Numbered from the stretch's first letter, positions 1 through 9,669 are shown. The stretch: 64,000 nt of DNA from Bradyrhizobium sp. CCBAU 53351 (GCF_015291745.1 NZ_CP030059.1:806001-870000), one strand, 5' to 3'. Made by a program: numbers and translations. Notes: generated from the letters alone by a model not told the origin.

Positions 1-1977
1 GGCCGCGGCATGGAATTCACGCGGCGCGGCGGCGAAGGCGGCTTGCGCCTGCTGCTGCGCGGCGGGATTCGGCAGCTCGGGCTTCGGATCGTATTTCGGC
101 TGTTGTGCCTGCGGCCGCGGCTCGCGCGCGACAGGCGCGGGCTCCATGGAAACAGCCATGGGAGCCGCCATCGGCATCGGCTGCGGCGCGGCGGCCGGCG
201 GCGCCGTGCGCACCGCGCGCAGGTCGCCCTCGATCATGGACAGGCGATCGACGACATGGCCGAGCGCGCTGTGGACGGCATCGAGCGAGTCCTGCGTGCT
301 GCGGTTGGTCTCGGCCTGGCTGAAGCGGATGTCGGACAGCTCGCGCTTGACGAGATCGACAACGCCGGAATCGGCAGGTGCCGAACTGCGGCTCTCGGCC
401 AGTGCGGAATAAGTCGCCTGCTGCCGCTCCAGGTGCCGGAGAATGTCGTGCAGCCCGTCCTCGACGCGGCTCAAATTGCCGTTGCGCGGGTCGGAGGCGG
501 CTTCGATCCGCTCCAGCAGGTATGAGACGCGCTGTTCGAGATGGGCGAAGGTCGAGGCGGAATCGTTGCCGACCTGCATGCGGTCGAAGCGGTCCGACAG
601 GGCGCGGATCGCGGATTCGAGATGCTCGGTGCTCTCGGAGGGCTGCGGCCGCTCGCGGGTTTCCAGCGCCGCGGTGAGCGCCGCAATGCGCTGCTCCAGC
701 ACTGCAAAGCTGTCGCCCTGACCGGAGGCGCGGGTGACCTGGTCGACCTTGGAGGACAGCAGCTGCACGTCTTCGGACAGGCGTGCCAGCGCTTCGTTGG
801 AGGCGACGTTGGAAACGATGCCGCGCAGCGCCGAGATCGCGCTTTCGAGCTGATGCACGGTCGAGGGATCGTCATTGGCGCGCAAGATCAAATCGAGCTT
901 GGCGCCGAGATTGCGGATCGCCTCGTCATAGCCGGTGAGCTGCTCCGCCGGCGTCAGCGTGCGCAGCACCTGCTTGATGTCGGACAGCGCATGCTCGATG
1001 CCGGACAGCACCTGGCCGTCGGTGCCGTTGGACCGCGTCTCGTCGATCCGCCGATGCAGCGAGCGGATCTCGTTCTCGATCGATTCGATCGCGCGCCGCG
1101 GCATCGCCTCGGTGATGGCGGTGCGGATCTCGGCGAGCTCGCTGCGGAAGGCGTTGATCGCCTGCTCGGTATTGTCCGGCCGCTGCAGCGATTCGATCTG
1201 GCTGGTGATCTTGAGCAGATGGCGCTCGAGCGAGGAGAAATCCGGCCCTGCTTGCGGCGGCGGCGGAGCATAGGCAGGCGCGGGCGGCGCCGCCATCGGT
1301 GTCATGGGCGGCGCGTAAGGAGCAGCCGAAGGCGCAATCGATGGCGCGGCGCGCGGCGGCATCTGCCGCGGCGTAAAGCCGTCGAGCTCGCTCTGCCGCG
1401 CGGTGATCTCGGCCACGGCGACGTCGAACGACGCGGGGCTCAGGGGAGGGGAGTTGCGATAGACCTGCGCGGCCGCGCGCTCGACCATGTCGGCCTGGCG
1501 CTGGCGTGTTTCAACGGGCGAGGGCGCAGGCGCCGGGCGCGGCGCTTGCTGCGACTGGGGCTGCTGCGGCTTGGAAATCTGCGACAGCCGCGCATCGAGC
1601 CGCGAGATCGCGTCGTTGAGCTGGCGCGCGACGCCCTGCTCGCGCGAGACGTCCCTTGAGGAATCCTGGCGCGGCGCGGGCTTTGAAATTCTTTCGATCT
1701 GCTGGGTGATCGCGTCGAGCCGCTGATGGATGTCGGCGACTTCGCGGCTTTCCTGGCTCGGTCCTTGATTCGGTCCCTGGCTCGCACCTTGGCTCGGAAC
1801 GTGCGCAGCTTGCGGACGCTGGTCGTAAGATCCGCGAAAGTTTGGCGGGGCAGTTTCGCCGAGCGTGGAGTTCAGCCAATCGTTGAGCGACATGCCGGCT
1901 CTGCGCGCAGCAGCTTCGGCCCGCTCCCTGACGGATGGGTCGATGCCGTCAACACTCCACGATACGCGCGAATTCAT
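1..1977 (-). CDS. PodJ-like polar localization / coiled-coil protein, 3' end outside window
   Basis: About 659 N-terminal residues are visible; the frame runs off the left edge. The start MNSRVSWSVDGIDPS, followed by an RERAEAAARRAGMSLNDWL stretch, resembles the N-terminus of alphaproteobacterial PodJ-type and Sel1-repeat/peptidoglycan-binding proteins. After that comes a Gln/Pro/Ala-rich linker (about residues 60-250) and then long heptad-rich segments (about 270-560) with repeated patterns such as LEQRIAAL and LEQRVSYLLERIEA, typical of a coiled coil. A second Pro/Ala/Gln-rich linker is cut by the window edge. In this family the coiled coil is cytoplasmic and scaffolds pole-organizing factors, while the C-terminus has a membrane segment and Sel1 and peptidoglycan-binding modules; those modules are not visible here. 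The family call is good; the polarity role is inferred. Confidence 0.72.
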   Translation of the reverse strand, partial: MNSRVSWSVDGIDPSVRERAEAAARRAGMSLNDWLNSTLGETAPPNFRGSYDQRPQAAHVPSQGASQGPNQGPSQESREVADIHQRLDAITQQIERISKPAPRQDSSRDVSREQGVARQLNDAISRLDARLSQISKPQQPQSQQAPRPAPAPSPVETRQRQADMVERAAAQVYRNSPPLSPASFDVAVAEITARQSELDGFTPRQMPPRAAPSIAPSAAPYAPPMTPMAAPPAPAYAPPPPQAGPDFSSLERHLLKITSQIESLQRPDNTEQAINAFRSELAEIRTAITEAMPRRAIESIENEIRSLHRRIDETRSNGTDGQVLSGIEHALSDIKQVLRTLTPAEQLTGYDEAIRNLGAKLDLILRANDDPSTVHQLESAISALRGIVSNVASNEALARLSEDVQLLSSKVDQVTRASGQGDSFAVLEQRIAALTAALETRERPQPSESTEHLESAIRALSDRFDRMQVGNDSASTFAHLEQRVSYLLERIEAASDPRNGNLSRVEDGLHDILRHLERQQATYSALAESRSSAPADSGVVDLVKRELSDIRFSQAETNRSTQDSLDAVHSALGHVVDRLSMIEGDLRAVRTAPPAAAPQPMPMAAPMAVSMEPAPVAREPRPQAQQPKYDPKPELPNPAAQQQAQAAFAAAPREFHAAA

Positions 1978-2174
1978 GACTCTGTCCGGTTCCGACTCCG
2001 GCGCCCCACCCGGCGCCTCCAGTCTCCCCACGCGTGCCGGTTGCAAAGACAATCGAATTTGGCGCGGGTCGTCTGCCTCGAAAACCGACTTTTGTCCGTT
2101 ACGGTAAATAACGGGTTAAGGAATGCCTTGCCGGTGTCTTAAAGTTGGGCGGGGAACACCAGCCCCGGAAACCG

Positions 2175-2299
2175 GTGCGCTCCCTCCCCGCTTGCGGGGG
2201 GAGGGCTGGGAGAGGTGCCTCCGTGATGGGACAGCCCCCAAGAGGAGAAAGCCCTCACCCGCGCCTTCGGCGCGACCTCTTCCGCAAGCGGGAGAGGTT
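2175..2299. repeat. Bradyrhizobium-type intergenic inverted repeat
   Basis: Two GC-rich hairpin-forming blocks flank a short spacer: a CTCCCTCCCCGCTTGCGGGG block on the left and a CCTCTTCCGCAAGCGGGAGAGG block on the right. A related arrangement recurs at 59684-59837. It fills most of the gap between the PodJ-like gene and the padR stop. The rest of this gap (1978-2174) shows no gene. Confidence 0.7.
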
Positions 2300-2325
2300 T
2301 TGGCACGCCGTCGCTGATCGAATTC

Positions 2326-2913
2326 TCAGCCCTTCTCCCGCTTGCCCTCGTCCAGCGGTACCACCGTGGCCTTGCCGCTCATCGCCGACAGCGCGGCGAG
2401 GGTCTCCTCGCAGAAGTCGGCCACCATTTGCTCATGCCGGGCGCCCAGGCGGAGCAGCAGCAGATTGCCGAGGTCGAGCCTTCCCTCCGCGGTGCCGTCG
2501 GGAAAGCGCTTCTTCAGGATGCGCTCGTAATTGGCGTGGCGGTCGCGGTGGTGCTCCAGGCGGGCCATCAGATCGGCGCGCAGCGGCTCGATGTCGATGC
2601 TGTCGAGGGCGTGGAGGCGGACCAGCAAATCGTCCTTGGTCGAGGCCGGCGTGCTTGGCCGCGCGGCCCAGTGCCGCAGCGCTGTTCGCCCCTCCGGAGT
2701 GAGCGTATAAACCAGCTTGTTGGGCTTGCCCGTCTGCACGACCTCGCGGCCCTGGATGTGGCCGCGGTCGCGCAGCTTGGAGAGCTCGCGGTAGATCTGC
2801 TGATGGTCGGCCTTCCAGAAGAAGCCGATCGAGGAGTCGAACGTCTTGGCGAGCTCGTAGCCCGTCATCGGACGTTCCGTCAGACATGCGAGGATCGCGT
2901 CGCCCAGGGCCAT
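2326..2913 (-). CDS. PadR family transcriptional regulator
   Basis: 195 residues. The N-terminal winged helix (about 1-85) begins MALGDAILACLTERPMTGYE and contains the family-typical WKADHQQIYRELSKL helix and the wing around GKPNKLVYTLTPEG. The C-terminal half is the helical PadR dimerization domain. The start at 2913 is chosen because an AAGGAGG ribosome-binding site lies 7 nt upstream; in-frame ATGs further up lack this and fall in the promoter. It is divergent from the NTF2-like and beta-oxidation genes. Overlapping dyads at 2956-2990 look like its operator, so it probably represses itself and those genes. PadR proteins usually respond to small aromatic or lipophilic molecules; the effector here is unknown. 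Confidence 0.9.
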   Translation of the reverse strand: MALGDAILACLTERPMTGYELAKTFDSSIGFFWKADHQQIYRELSKLRDRGHIQGREVVQTGKPNKLVYTLTPEGRTALRHWAARPSTPASTKDDLLVRLHALDSIDIEPLRADLMARLEHHRDRHANYERILKKRFPDGTAEGRLDLGNLLLLRLGARHEQMVADFCEETLAALSAMSGKATVVPLDEGKREKG

Positions 2914-2948
2914 GCCCGGCCTCCTTGTTTCAACCTCGACCATCGTGC

Positions 2949-2981
2949 TTGACTTTATGCGCATTGGCGCATATGCGTCAA
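2949..2981. promoter_or_regulatory. overlapping divergent promoters (padR and beta-oxidation operon)
   Basis: Plus strand: TTGACT (2949-2954), 17-nt spacer, TATGCG (2972-2977), reading toward the gene at 3114. Minus strand: TTGACG (2981-2976), 16-nt spacer, CATAAA (2959-2954), reading toward padR. The two promoters face each other and share the same 33 bp. The -35 elements are good; the plus -10 is weak. Confidence 0.5.
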
Positions 2982-2990
2982 TGTGCATAT
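2956..2990. promoter_or_regulatory. putative PadR operator, two overlapping dyads
   Basis: Dyad 1 is TATGCGC-ATTG-GCGCATA (2956-2973), perfect over 7-bp arms. Dyad 2 is ATATGC-N8-GCATAT (2971-2990), perfect over 6-bp arms. They overlap by three bases and cover the spacers of both divergent promoters. Location and symmetry fit PadR autoregulation; assignment to this PadR is inferred. Confidence 0.6.
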
Positions 2991-3113
2991 CGCGGCATCT
3001 CGGGCCGGGCGAAAGATCCGACCCGAAAAGCCCAGCGAAATCAATCACCACGCTACTGTGCATGGGGTTGTTTTCGCCCTTTTTAGTCCAGGCCTTTAGG
3101 GAGGCAGCTGAGA

Positions 3114-3497
3114 ATGACCGGCCTCGATTCCTGGTACGCCTACATGAAGTCTCATGATCGCGCCGCGCTCTGGGATCTCCTGCATCGCGATGCCGTGTTC
3201 GAAAGCCCCGTCGTCCACACGCCGCAGCGCGGGCGCGACATCACCTTCAAATACCTTTCCAGCGCCGAGCAGGTGCTCGGCGGCCCGACCTTCACCTATG
3301 TCGGCGAATGGCGCAGCGACAACGGCGCCGTGCTCGAATTCAAGACCGAGATCGACGGCATCGAGATCAACGGCGTCGACATCATCAGCTTCGATGCCGA
3401 GGGACGCATCACGCATTTCAAGGTGATGGTGCGTCCGCTCAAGGCGATCAACATGCTGCACCGCCTGATGGCGGAGCGGCTGGCCGCCCAATCATGA
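3114..3497 (+). CDS. NTF2-like / SnoaL-type protein
   Basis: 127 residues with the cone-shaped NTF2-like pattern: an N-terminal helix pair ending DLLHRDAVFESPVVHTP, then alternating beta strands (GRDITFKYL, FTYVGEWRSD, AVLEFKTEIDGIEINGVDIISFD, ITHFKVMVRPL). A GGGAGG ribosome-binding site precedes the ATG. Such proteins are often small-ligand binders or lyase/isomerase-like enzymes; no activity can be assigned. It is the first gene after the PadR-controlled promoter, about 100 bp ahead of an acyl-CoA dehydrogenase, so a link to fatty acyl or aromatic acyl breakdown is likely but inferred. Confidence 0.8.
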   Translation: MTGLDSWYAYMKSHDRAALWDLLHRDAVFESPVVHTPQRGRDITFKYLSSAEQVLGGPTFTYVGEWRSDNGAVLEFKTEIDGIEINGVDIISFDAEGRITHFKVMVRPLKAINMLHRLMAERLAAQS

Positions 3498-3599
3498 CCC
3501 TGCCCTGAGGTTGCGGAACCCGCTAAGCTCGCGGGCCAGGCTGCGCCGCAGGAACGACTGACATCACCACTTTCGAAGGCCCATTGCCGGGAGACCCCC

Positions 3600-5390
3600 A
3601 TGCCGATCTACAAAGCCCCCGTCGAAGACGTGAACTTCCTGCTCAACGACGTCTTCCAGATCGACCGCTACGACAATCTCGCCGGCTTCTCCGATGCGTC
3701 GAGCGACGTGCGCGAAGCCATTTTGGGCGAAGCTGCCAAGCTAGCCGAAGAGGTGCTGCAGCCGCTCAATCGCGTCGGCGATCTCGAAGGCTGCAAGCGC
3801 GCCGATGACGGCAGCGTCACCACGCCGAAGGGCTTCAAGGACGCCTTCAAGCAGGTCGCCGAAGGCGGCTGGCTCGGCCTGTCGGCGCCGACCGAGTTCG
3901 GCGGCCAGGGCCTGCCGGTGACGCTCTCGCAAGCCGTCAACGAATTCCAGATCTCCGCCAACATGGCGTTCTCGATGTATGGCGGCCTCACCATGGGCGC
4001 GACCGCGGCGCTGATCGTGCACGGCTCGCCCGAGCAGAAGCAGATCTATGTGCCGAAGATGGTCGCCGGCGAGTGGACCGGGACCATGAACCTGACCGAG
4101 CCGCATTGCGGCACCGATCTCGGCATGCTCCGCACCAAGGCGGTGCGCCAGGCGGACGGCAGCTTCAAGATCACGGGCACCAAGATCTTCATCTCGGCCG
4201 GCGAGCATGATCTGGCCTCCAACATCATCCACCTCGTGCTGGCCCGCATCGAGGGCGCACCCGCCGGCATCAAGGGCGTGTCGCTGTTCGTGGTGCCGAA
4301 ATTCCTGGTCGATGCCGACGGTTCGGTGGGCGCGCGTAACGGCGTCGTCTGCGGCTCGATCGAGCACAAGATGGGCATCCACGGCAACTCGACCTGCGTG
4401 ATGAACTACGACAACGCCACCGGCTGGCTGATCGGCGAAGAGAACAAGGGCATGCAGGGCATGTTCGTGATGATGAACGAGGCCCGCCTCGGCGTCGCCG
4501 TGCAGGGCCTCGCGCAGTCCGAAGTGGCCTATCAGAACGCCGTCGCCTACGCCCGCGAGCGCATCCAGGGCCGCGCGCTGACCGGCGCCAAGGCGCCGGA
4601 CAAGCCGGCCGACCCGATCATCGTGCATCCCGACGTGCGCCGCACGCTGCTGTCGATCCGCGCCTTCAACGAAGCCGCGCGCGCTTTCGTGATGTGGACC
4701 GCGCTGAAGAGCGACGTCGCGCATCGCTCGGAGGACCCGAAGGACCGCCAGGCCGCCGACGACCACATGGGCCTGATGACGCCGGTGCTGAAGGGCTTCC
4801 TCACCGATTACGGCTTTGCCAACGCGGTGCAGGCGCAGCAGATGTATGGCGGCCACGGCTACATCGCCGAGCAGGGCATGGAGCAGTTCGTGCGCGATGC
4901 GCGCATCGCCATGATCTATGAAGGCGCCAACGGCATCCAGGCGCTCGACCTCGTCGGCCGCAAGCTGCCGCGCGACGGCGGCCGCGCCATCATGGCCTTC
5001 TTCGGCGAGGTCATGGCCTTCGCCAAGGAGAATGGCGGCGACGAGGCGCTGAAGCCTTTCATCACCCCGCTGTCGGCCTCACTCGGCCATCTGCAGCAGG
5101 CCACGACGTGGCTGATGCAGAACGCGATGGCGAAGCCCGACAATGCCGGCGCCGCCGCAACCGATTATTTGCATCTCTTCGGCTTCGTCGCGCTCGGCTA
5201 CATGTGGGCGAAGATGGCCAAGGTGACCAATGCCAAGATTGCCGAGAGCGGGGCGACGCCCTATCTCTCGACCAAGCTGGTCACCGGCCGTTTCTTCATG
5301 GAACGGATGCTGCCGGAGACGGCCGCCAATCTCGCGCGCATCCAGGCCGGCTGCGCCACCATCATGGAATTGCCGGCGGAAGCGTTCTGA
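3600..5390 (+). CDS. acyl-CoA dehydrogenase, long DmdC/FadE-type
   Basis: 596 residues, longer than the usual 380 because it carries an N-terminal extension (PIYKAPVEDVNFLLNDVFQ) and a C-terminal extra domain, as in the 3-methylmercaptopropionyl-CoA dehydrogenase-like subgroup. Visible motifs are MNLTEPHCGTDL (163-174, flavin and substrate binding), FISAGEHD near 198-204, YGGHGYIAEQGMEQFVRD (416-433) and the catalytic-base segment MIYEGANGIQALDL with Glu441. It catalyses FAD-dependent alpha,beta-dehydrogenation of an acyl-CoA and passes electrons to ETF. It heads a run with thiolase and FadB/FadJ-like genes (73 and 18 bp gaps) that together form a complete beta-oxidation cycle. Chain-length specificity cannot be read. 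Confidence 0.93.
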   Translation: MPIYKAPVEDVNFLLNDVFQIDRYDNLAGFSDASSDVREAILGEAAKLAEEVLQPLNRVGDLEGCKRADDGSVTTPKGFKDAFKQVAEGGWLGLSAPTEFGGQGLPVTLSQAVNEFQISANMAFSMYGGLTMGATAALIVHGSPEQKQIYVPKMVAGEWTGTMNLTEPHCGTDLGMLRTKAVRQADGSFKITGTKIFISAGEHDLASNIIHLVLARIEGAPAGIKGVSLFVVPKFLVDADGSVGARNGVVCGSIEHKMGIHGNSTCVMNYDNATGWLIGEENKGMQGMFVMMNEARLGVAVQGLAQSEVAYQNAVAYARERIQGRALTGAKAPDKPADPIIVHPDVRRTLLSIRAFNEAARAFVMWTALKSDVAHRSEDPKDRQAADDHMGLMTPVLKGFLTDYGFANAVQAQQMYGGHGYIAEQGMEQFVRDARIAMIYEGANGIQALDLVGRKLPRDGGRAIMAFFGEVMAFAKENGGDEALKPFITPLSASLGHLQQATTWLMQNAMAKPDNAGAAATDYLHLFGFVALGYMWAKMAKVTNAKIAESGATPYLSTKLVTGRFFMERMLPETAANLARIQAGCATIMELPAEAF

Positions 5391-5463
5391 CGCTTTCCGC
5401 TTCACTGGAGATCGCGACCGCGCAGCGGTCGCCGCAACAATAACTGCAATCAGGAGGCTCCCC

Positions 5464-6672
5464 ATGGCAGATGCCTATATCTACGATCACGTCCGCACCC
5501 CCCGCGGCCGCGGCAAGGCCGACGGCGCGCTGCACGAAGTCACGGCGCTCGCGCTTGCGACCGTGCCGCTGAAGGCGCTGAAGGACCGCAACAATCTGCC
5601 TGAGGATTCCGTCGACGACGTCGTGCTCGGCGTGGTCGATCCGGTCGGCGAAGCCGGCAGCGACATCGCGCGCTTCGCCGCGCTCAAGGCCGGCCTCGGC
5701 GAAGCCGTCCCCGGCGTGCAGATCAGCCGCTTTTGCGCCTCCGGGCTCGATGCCGTGAATTTTGCCGCAGCCCAGATCATGAGCGGCCAGCATGAGCTCG
5801 TGATCGGCGGCGGTGCCGAGTCGATGAGCCGCGTCGGCATCGGCGCCTCCGGCGGTGCCTGGCCGATGGATCCGTCGATGGCGGTGCCGGCCTATTTCAT
5901 GCCGCAGGGCGTTTCGGCCGATCTGATCGCCACCAAATACGGTTTCTCCCGCGACGACGTCGATGCCTATGCGGTGCAGAGCCAGCAGCGCGCGGCGAAG
6001 TCCTGGGAAGAAGGCCGCTTCGACAAGTCGATCGTGCCGGTGAAGGACATCAACGGCCTCACCATCCTCGCCAAGGACGAGCACATGCGTCCTTCGACGA
6101 CGATGCAGTCGCTGGCGCAGCTGCAGCCCTCGTTCACGATGATGGCGCAGATGGGCGGCTTCGACGGTGTCGCGATCCAGTCGCACCCGGAGATCGAGCG
6201 CGTCAACTACGTGCACCATGCCGGCAATTCCTCCGGCATCGTCGACGGTGCCGGCGCGGTGCTGCTCGGCAGCAAGGAGGCGGGTGCAAAGTACGGGATG
6301 AAGCCGCGTGCGAAGATTCGCGCCTTCGCCAATATCGGCTCGGAGCCGGCGATGATGCTGACCGGTCCGGTCGACGTCACCGAAAAACTGTTCGCGCGCT
6401 CCGGCATGAAGAAGTCGGATATCGACCTGTTCGAGCTCAACGAGGCCTTTGCTTCGGTCGTGCTGCGCTACATCCAGGCCTTCGACATCGACAACGCCAA
6501 GATCAACGTCAATGGCGGCGCCATCGCGCTCGGCCATCCGCTCGGCGCCACCGGCGCGATGATTTTGGGCACCGTGCTCGACGAGCTCGAGCGCACCAAC
6601 AAGTCCACCGCCCTCGTCACGCTGTGCATCGGCGGCGGCATGGGCACCGCGACCATCATCGAGCGCGTCTAA
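5464..6672 (+). CDS. acetyl-CoA C-acyltransferase (thiolase)
   Basis: 402 residues. The nucleophilic Cys91 lies in [11 protein letters not shown], and the C-terminal catalytic motifs are [15 protein letters not shown] (His358) and [11 protein letters not shown] (Cys388); NEAFA at 326-330 is also conserved. It performs the last step of beta-oxidation, CoA-dependent cleavage of 3-ketoacyl-CoA. The ATG at 5464 follows AGGAGG by a suitable distance, while upstream in-frame starts lie inside the acyl-CoA dehydrogenase gene. It lies between genes for the first and the two middle steps, so a degradative thiolase is far more likely than a biosynthetic PhbA type. Confidence 0.95.
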   Translation: MADAYIYDHVRTPRGRGKADGALHEVTALALATVPLKALKDRNNLPEDSVDDVVLGVVDPVGEAGSDIARFAALKAGLGEAVPGVQISRFCASGLDAVNFAAAQIMSGQHELVIGGGAESMSRVGIGASGGAWPMDPSMAVPAYFMPQGVSADLIATKYGFSRDDVDAYAVQSQQRAAKSWEEGRFDKSIVPVKDINGLTILAKDEHMRPSTTMQSLAQLQPSFTMMAQMGGFDGVAIQSHPEIERVNYVHHAGNSSGIVDGAGAVLLGSKEAGAKYGMKPRAKIRAFANIGSEPAMMLTGPVDVTEKLFARSGMKKSDIDLFELNEAFASVVLRYIQAFDIDNAKINVNGGAIALGHPLGATGAMILGTVLDELERTNKSTALVTLCIGGGMGTATIIERV

Positions 6673-6690
6673 GGGTAGGGAGCAACCAAC

Positions 6691-8904
6691 ATGTCTTACA
6701 AGAACTTCAGGGTTGAGACCGATTCCGACGGCATCGCGCTCGTCACCTGGGACATTCCGGGCCGTTCGATGAACGTGCTCGACGAGACCTCGACCAACGA
6801 GCTCGACGCCATCGTCAAGGCGACCACGGCCGATGCCGCGGTGAAGGGCGTCGTCATCACCTCCGCCAAGGAAGCGTTCTGCGCCGGCGCCGACCTCTCC
6901 ATGCTCGAAGGCATGAACCAGGCCTATGCCAAGGTCTTCAAGGAGCAGAGCGAGACCGCCGCGAACCAGATGCTGTTCGACCAGAGCCGGCGCTTCTCGC
7001 TGGTGCTGCGTTCGATCGAGACCTCAGGCAAGCCGTGGGCGGCCGCAATCAACGGCCTCGCGCTCGGAGGCGGTTTCGAGATCACGCTGTGCTGCCACTA
7101 CCGCGTGGCCGCGGAGAATCCCAAGACCCGCCTCGGCCTGCCCGAGGTCAAGGTCGGCCTGTTCCCCGGCGCCGGCGGCACGCAGCGCGTGCCGCGCCTG
7201 GTGCCGCCGCAGGACGCCATGACGATCCTGCTCAAGGGCGATCCTGTGACGGTCGAGAAGGCCAAGGCGCTGAATTTGATTCACGCCATCGTTCCGGCGG
7301 CCGACCTCGTCAAGGCGGCGAAGGACTGGATCAAGGGCGGCGGCAAGGCGATCGCGCCCTGGGACGAGAAGGGCTTCAAGCTGCCGGGCGGCCCGGTGTT
7401 CTCCAAGGCCGGCATGATGATGTTCCCCGCCGGCAACGCGATCTATCGCCGCGAGACCTACGACAATTATCCGGCCGCGCGCGCCATCATGAGCTGCGTC
7501 TATGAAGGCCTGCAGCTGCCGATCGACGCAGCTCTTCGCGTGGAGTCGCGCTACTTCACCTCGGTGCTGCGCTCCAAGGAAGCGGCCGCGATGATTCGCA
7601 GCCTGTTCCTGTCGATGCAGGAGCTCAACAAGGGCGCCCGCCGTCCGAAGGACGTGCCCGCCACCAAGGTCAAGAAGATCGCCGTGATCGGCGCCGGCTT
7701 CATGGGCGCGAGCGTCGGCTACGTCTCGGCCCGTGCCGGCCTCGACGTCGTCCTGATCGACCGCGACCAGGAAAGCGCCGACAAGGGCAAGGCGCATGCG
7801 CAGAAGGTGATCGAGGACCAGATCAAGAAGGGCCGCGCCAAGCCTGCGGACGCCGAAGCGCTGCTCGCGCGGATCACGCCGACCGCGGACTACGCCGCGC
7901 TGAAGGACGTCGACCTCGTCATCGAGGCCGTGTTCGAGGATCGCAAGGTCAAGGCCGATACCTTCGCCAAGGCGCAGGAGCACATGAAGCCGGACGTGAT
8001 CTTCGCGTCCAACACCTCGACGCTGCCGATCACCTCGCTGGCCGAGAGCTTCAAGGACCAGGGCAAGTTCGTCGGCATCCATTTCTTCTCGCCGGTCGAG
8101 AAGATGATGCTGGTCGAGATCATCAAGGGCAAGAACACCGGCGATCTCGCGCTCGCGACCGCGCTCGACTATGTCCGGCAGATCGGCAAGACGCCGATCG
8201 TCGTCAACGACTCCAGAGGCTTCTTCGCCAACCGCTGCGTCGGCCGCTACGTCGCCGAGGGCAACGAGATGTTCCTCGAGGGCGTGCCGCCGGCGATGAT
8301 CGAGAACTGCGCCAAGATGGCCGGCATGCCGGTCGGCCCGCTCTCGCTCTCGGACGAAGTCGCGCTCGACCTCGGTCTGAAGATCATGAAGGCGACGGAG
8401 GCCGATCTCGGCCCCAACGCCATCAATCCCGACCAGAAGAAGCTGATGGTGGAGATGGTCGAGAAGCAGGGCCGTCTCGGCCGCAAGAACAGCAAGGGCT
8501 TCTACGACTATCCCGAGAAGGGCAAGGGCTCGAAGAGCCTGTGGCCGGGCCTCTCGGCCTTGCAGCCGAAGCAGCTCGACCCCGACACGCTCGACATCGA
8601 GGAGCTGAAGCAGCGCTTCCTGGTGGTGCAGGCGGTGGAAGCCGCGCGCACGGTCGAGGATCACGTCATCACCGATCCGCGCGAGGCGGATGTCGGCTCG
8701 ATCCTCGGCTTCGGCTTCGCGCCGTTCACCGGCGGCACGCTGTCCTACATCGACTTCATGGGCACGAAGAAGTTCGTCGAGCTCTGCCACAAGCTCGAGG
8801 CGAAGTACGGCTCGCGCTTCACCCCGCCGAAGCTGCTGGAGGAGATGGCGGCGAAGGGCGAAACCTTCTACGGCCGCTTCGCGCCGAAGAAGGCGGCGGC
8901 CTGA
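6691..8904 (+). CDS. bifunctional enoyl-CoA hydratase / 3-hydroxyacyl-CoA dehydrogenase (FadB/FadJ-like)
   Basis: 737 residues. The crotonase domain (about 1-290) has the oxyanion-hole and catalytic residues in [10 protein letters not shown] (Glu130) and [17 protein letters not shown] (Glu152). An NAD-binding Rossmann domain follows from about residue 328 with [14 protein letters not shown], and the catalytic His lies in [11 protein letters not shown] near 466. The C-terminal 3HCDH domains contain DSRGFFANR and [10 protein letters not shown]. It hydrates enoyl-CoA and oxidizes the L-3-hydroxyacyl-CoA. The gene starts 18 bp after the thiolase and ends the beta-oxidation operon before a strong bidirectional terminator. 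Confidence 0.94.
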   Translation: MSYKNFRVETDSDGIALVTWDIPGRSMNVLDETSTNELDAIVKATTADAAVKGVVITSAKEAFCAGADLSMLEGMNQAYAKVFKEQSETAANQMLFDQSRRFSLVLRSIETSGKPWAAAINGLALGGGFEITLCCHYRVAAENPKTRLGLPEVKVGLFPGAGGTQRVPRLVPPQDAMTILLKGDPVTVEKAKALNLIHAIVPAADLVKAAKDWIKGGGKAIAPWDEKGFKLPGGPVFSKAGMMMFPAGNAIYRRETYDNYPAARAIMSCVYEGLQLPIDAALRVESRYFTSVLRSKEAAAMIRSLFLSMQELNKGARRPKDVPATKVKKIAVIGAGFMGASVGYVSARAGLDVVLIDRDQESADKGKAHAQKVIEDQIKKGRAKPADAEALLARITPTADYAALKDVDLVIEAVFEDRKVKADTFAKAQEHMKPDVIFASNTSTLPITSLAESFKDQGKFVGIHFFSPVEKMMLVEIIKGKNTGDLALATALDYVRQIGKTPIVVNDSRGFFANRCVGRYVAEGNEMFLEGVPPAMIENCAKMAGMPVGPLSLSDEVALDLGLKIMKATEADLGPNAINPDQKKLMVEMVEKQGRLGRKNSKGFYDYPEKGKGSKSLWPGLSALQPKQLDPDTLDIEELKQRFLVVQAVEAARTVEDHVITDPREADVGSILGFGFAPFTGGTLSYIDFMGTKKFVELCHKLEAKYGSRFTPPKLLEEMAAKGETFYGRFAPKKAAA

Positions 8905-8932
8905 CGAGAAGCCTGTAGCTGCGCAGAATCAA

Positions 8933-8962
8933 AAAGGGCCGGATCCATCGATCCGGCCCTTT
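8933..8962. terminator. bidirectional Rho-independent terminator
   Basis: Perfect 13-bp stem AAAGGGCCGGATC / GATCCGGCCCTTT with a CATC loop, A-rich on the left and T-rich on the right. It sits between the convergent fadB/J-like and gst genes and can serve both. Confidence 0.9.
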
Positions 8963-8985
8963 CACTATTTCGGGAGAGCTCTGCC

Positions 8986-9600
8986 TTACTTCGCCTGCGC
9001 GAGGCCTTCCTTCCGCAGTGCTTCCTGCACCTGCGGCCTCGCCGCGACGCGGGCCTTGTAGGCGGCCAGGTTCGGCATCGCCGTGAGGTCGAACTTCATC
9101 CGGTCGGCCCAAACCAGCATCGTGAACAGATAGCCGTCGGCCACCGTGAACTGCTTGCCCATCAGGTAGTCGCGGCCGGCGAGCTGGCTGTCGATATATT
9201 TCAGCTTGCCCATGACGCGGTCCTTGAAGAAGGCCTTGGCCTCGTCGTTCAGCGCCGGCGCGAACAGCGGACCGAAGCTCTTGTGCACCTCGGAGGTGAG
9301 GAAGTTCAGCCACTCCAGCAGCTTGTAGCGCTCGGAACTGCCGTGGGCCGGCGCCAGCGCCTTGGCCGCTGCCTGATCGGCGATCATCTGGACAATGACC
9401 GGGCCTTCGGTCACGATCTCGCCGCTGTCGAGGCCCAGCGCAGGGACCTGGCCCTTGGGGTTCAGCTTCAGATAATCCTCACCATTTTCGAGCTTCTTGG
9501 CCCGGATATCGACCTTGACCAGCTCATAGGGCAGGCCGGCTTCCAGGAGCGCGATGTGGGGGGACAGCGAACAGGCACCGGGCGAATAATACAGTTTCAT
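8986..9600 (-). CDS. glutathione S-transferase, beta-class-like
   Basis: 204 residues with an N-terminal thioredoxin-fold GST domain (MKLYYSPGACSLSPHI; the Ser/Cys at 9-11 is the usual catalytic region of bacterial beta-class GSTs), the cis-Pro segment NPKGQVPAL and the glutathione gamma-Glu site EGPVIVQMIAD. The all-helical C-terminal domain (about 90-200) contains FTVADGYLFTMLVW. The ATG follows an AGGA-type ribosome-binding site. It conjugates or reduces substrates with glutathione in the cytosol. It diverges from a MarR gene, and the gst promoter lies between two matching palindromic sites, so MarR control is likely. gshA lies two genes away, which completes a small glutathione cluster. 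Confidence 0.93.
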   Translation of the reverse strand: MKLYYSPGACSLSPHIALLEAGLPYELVKVDIRAKKLENGEDYLKLNPKGQVPALGLDSGEIVTEGPVIVQMIADQAAAKALAPAHGSSERYKLLEWLNFLTSEVHKSFGPLFAPALNDEAKAFFKDRVMGKLKYIDSQLAGRDYLMGKQFTVADGYLFTMLVWADRMKFDLTAMPNLAAYKARVAARPQVQEALRKEGLAQAK

Positions 9601-9641
9601 GGAATTTCCTTCTCCTGATGCTTGGTTCGGCCGAAAGAACG

Positions 9642-9669
9642 ATTACATGCAGTTGCTTGGAATAGTCAA
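9642..9669 (-). promoter_or_regulatory. gst promoter
   Basis: On the minus strand, TTGACT (9669-9664), a 16-nt spacer and TGTAAT (9647-9642) match the sigma-70 pattern with one mismatch in each hexamer. Predicted transcription starts about 35 nt before the gst ATG. Palindromic sites overlap its -10/spacer and abut its -35. Confidence 0.6.

Noticed and set aside
541..1659. 372-codon plus-strand open frame
   Set aside because: Antisense to the PodJ-like gene, whose N-terminal motif and coiled coil are clear on the minus strand.
7024..8790. 588-codon minus-strand open frame
   Set aside because: Antisense shadow of the FadB/FadJ-like gene, with no motifs and no ribosome-binding site.
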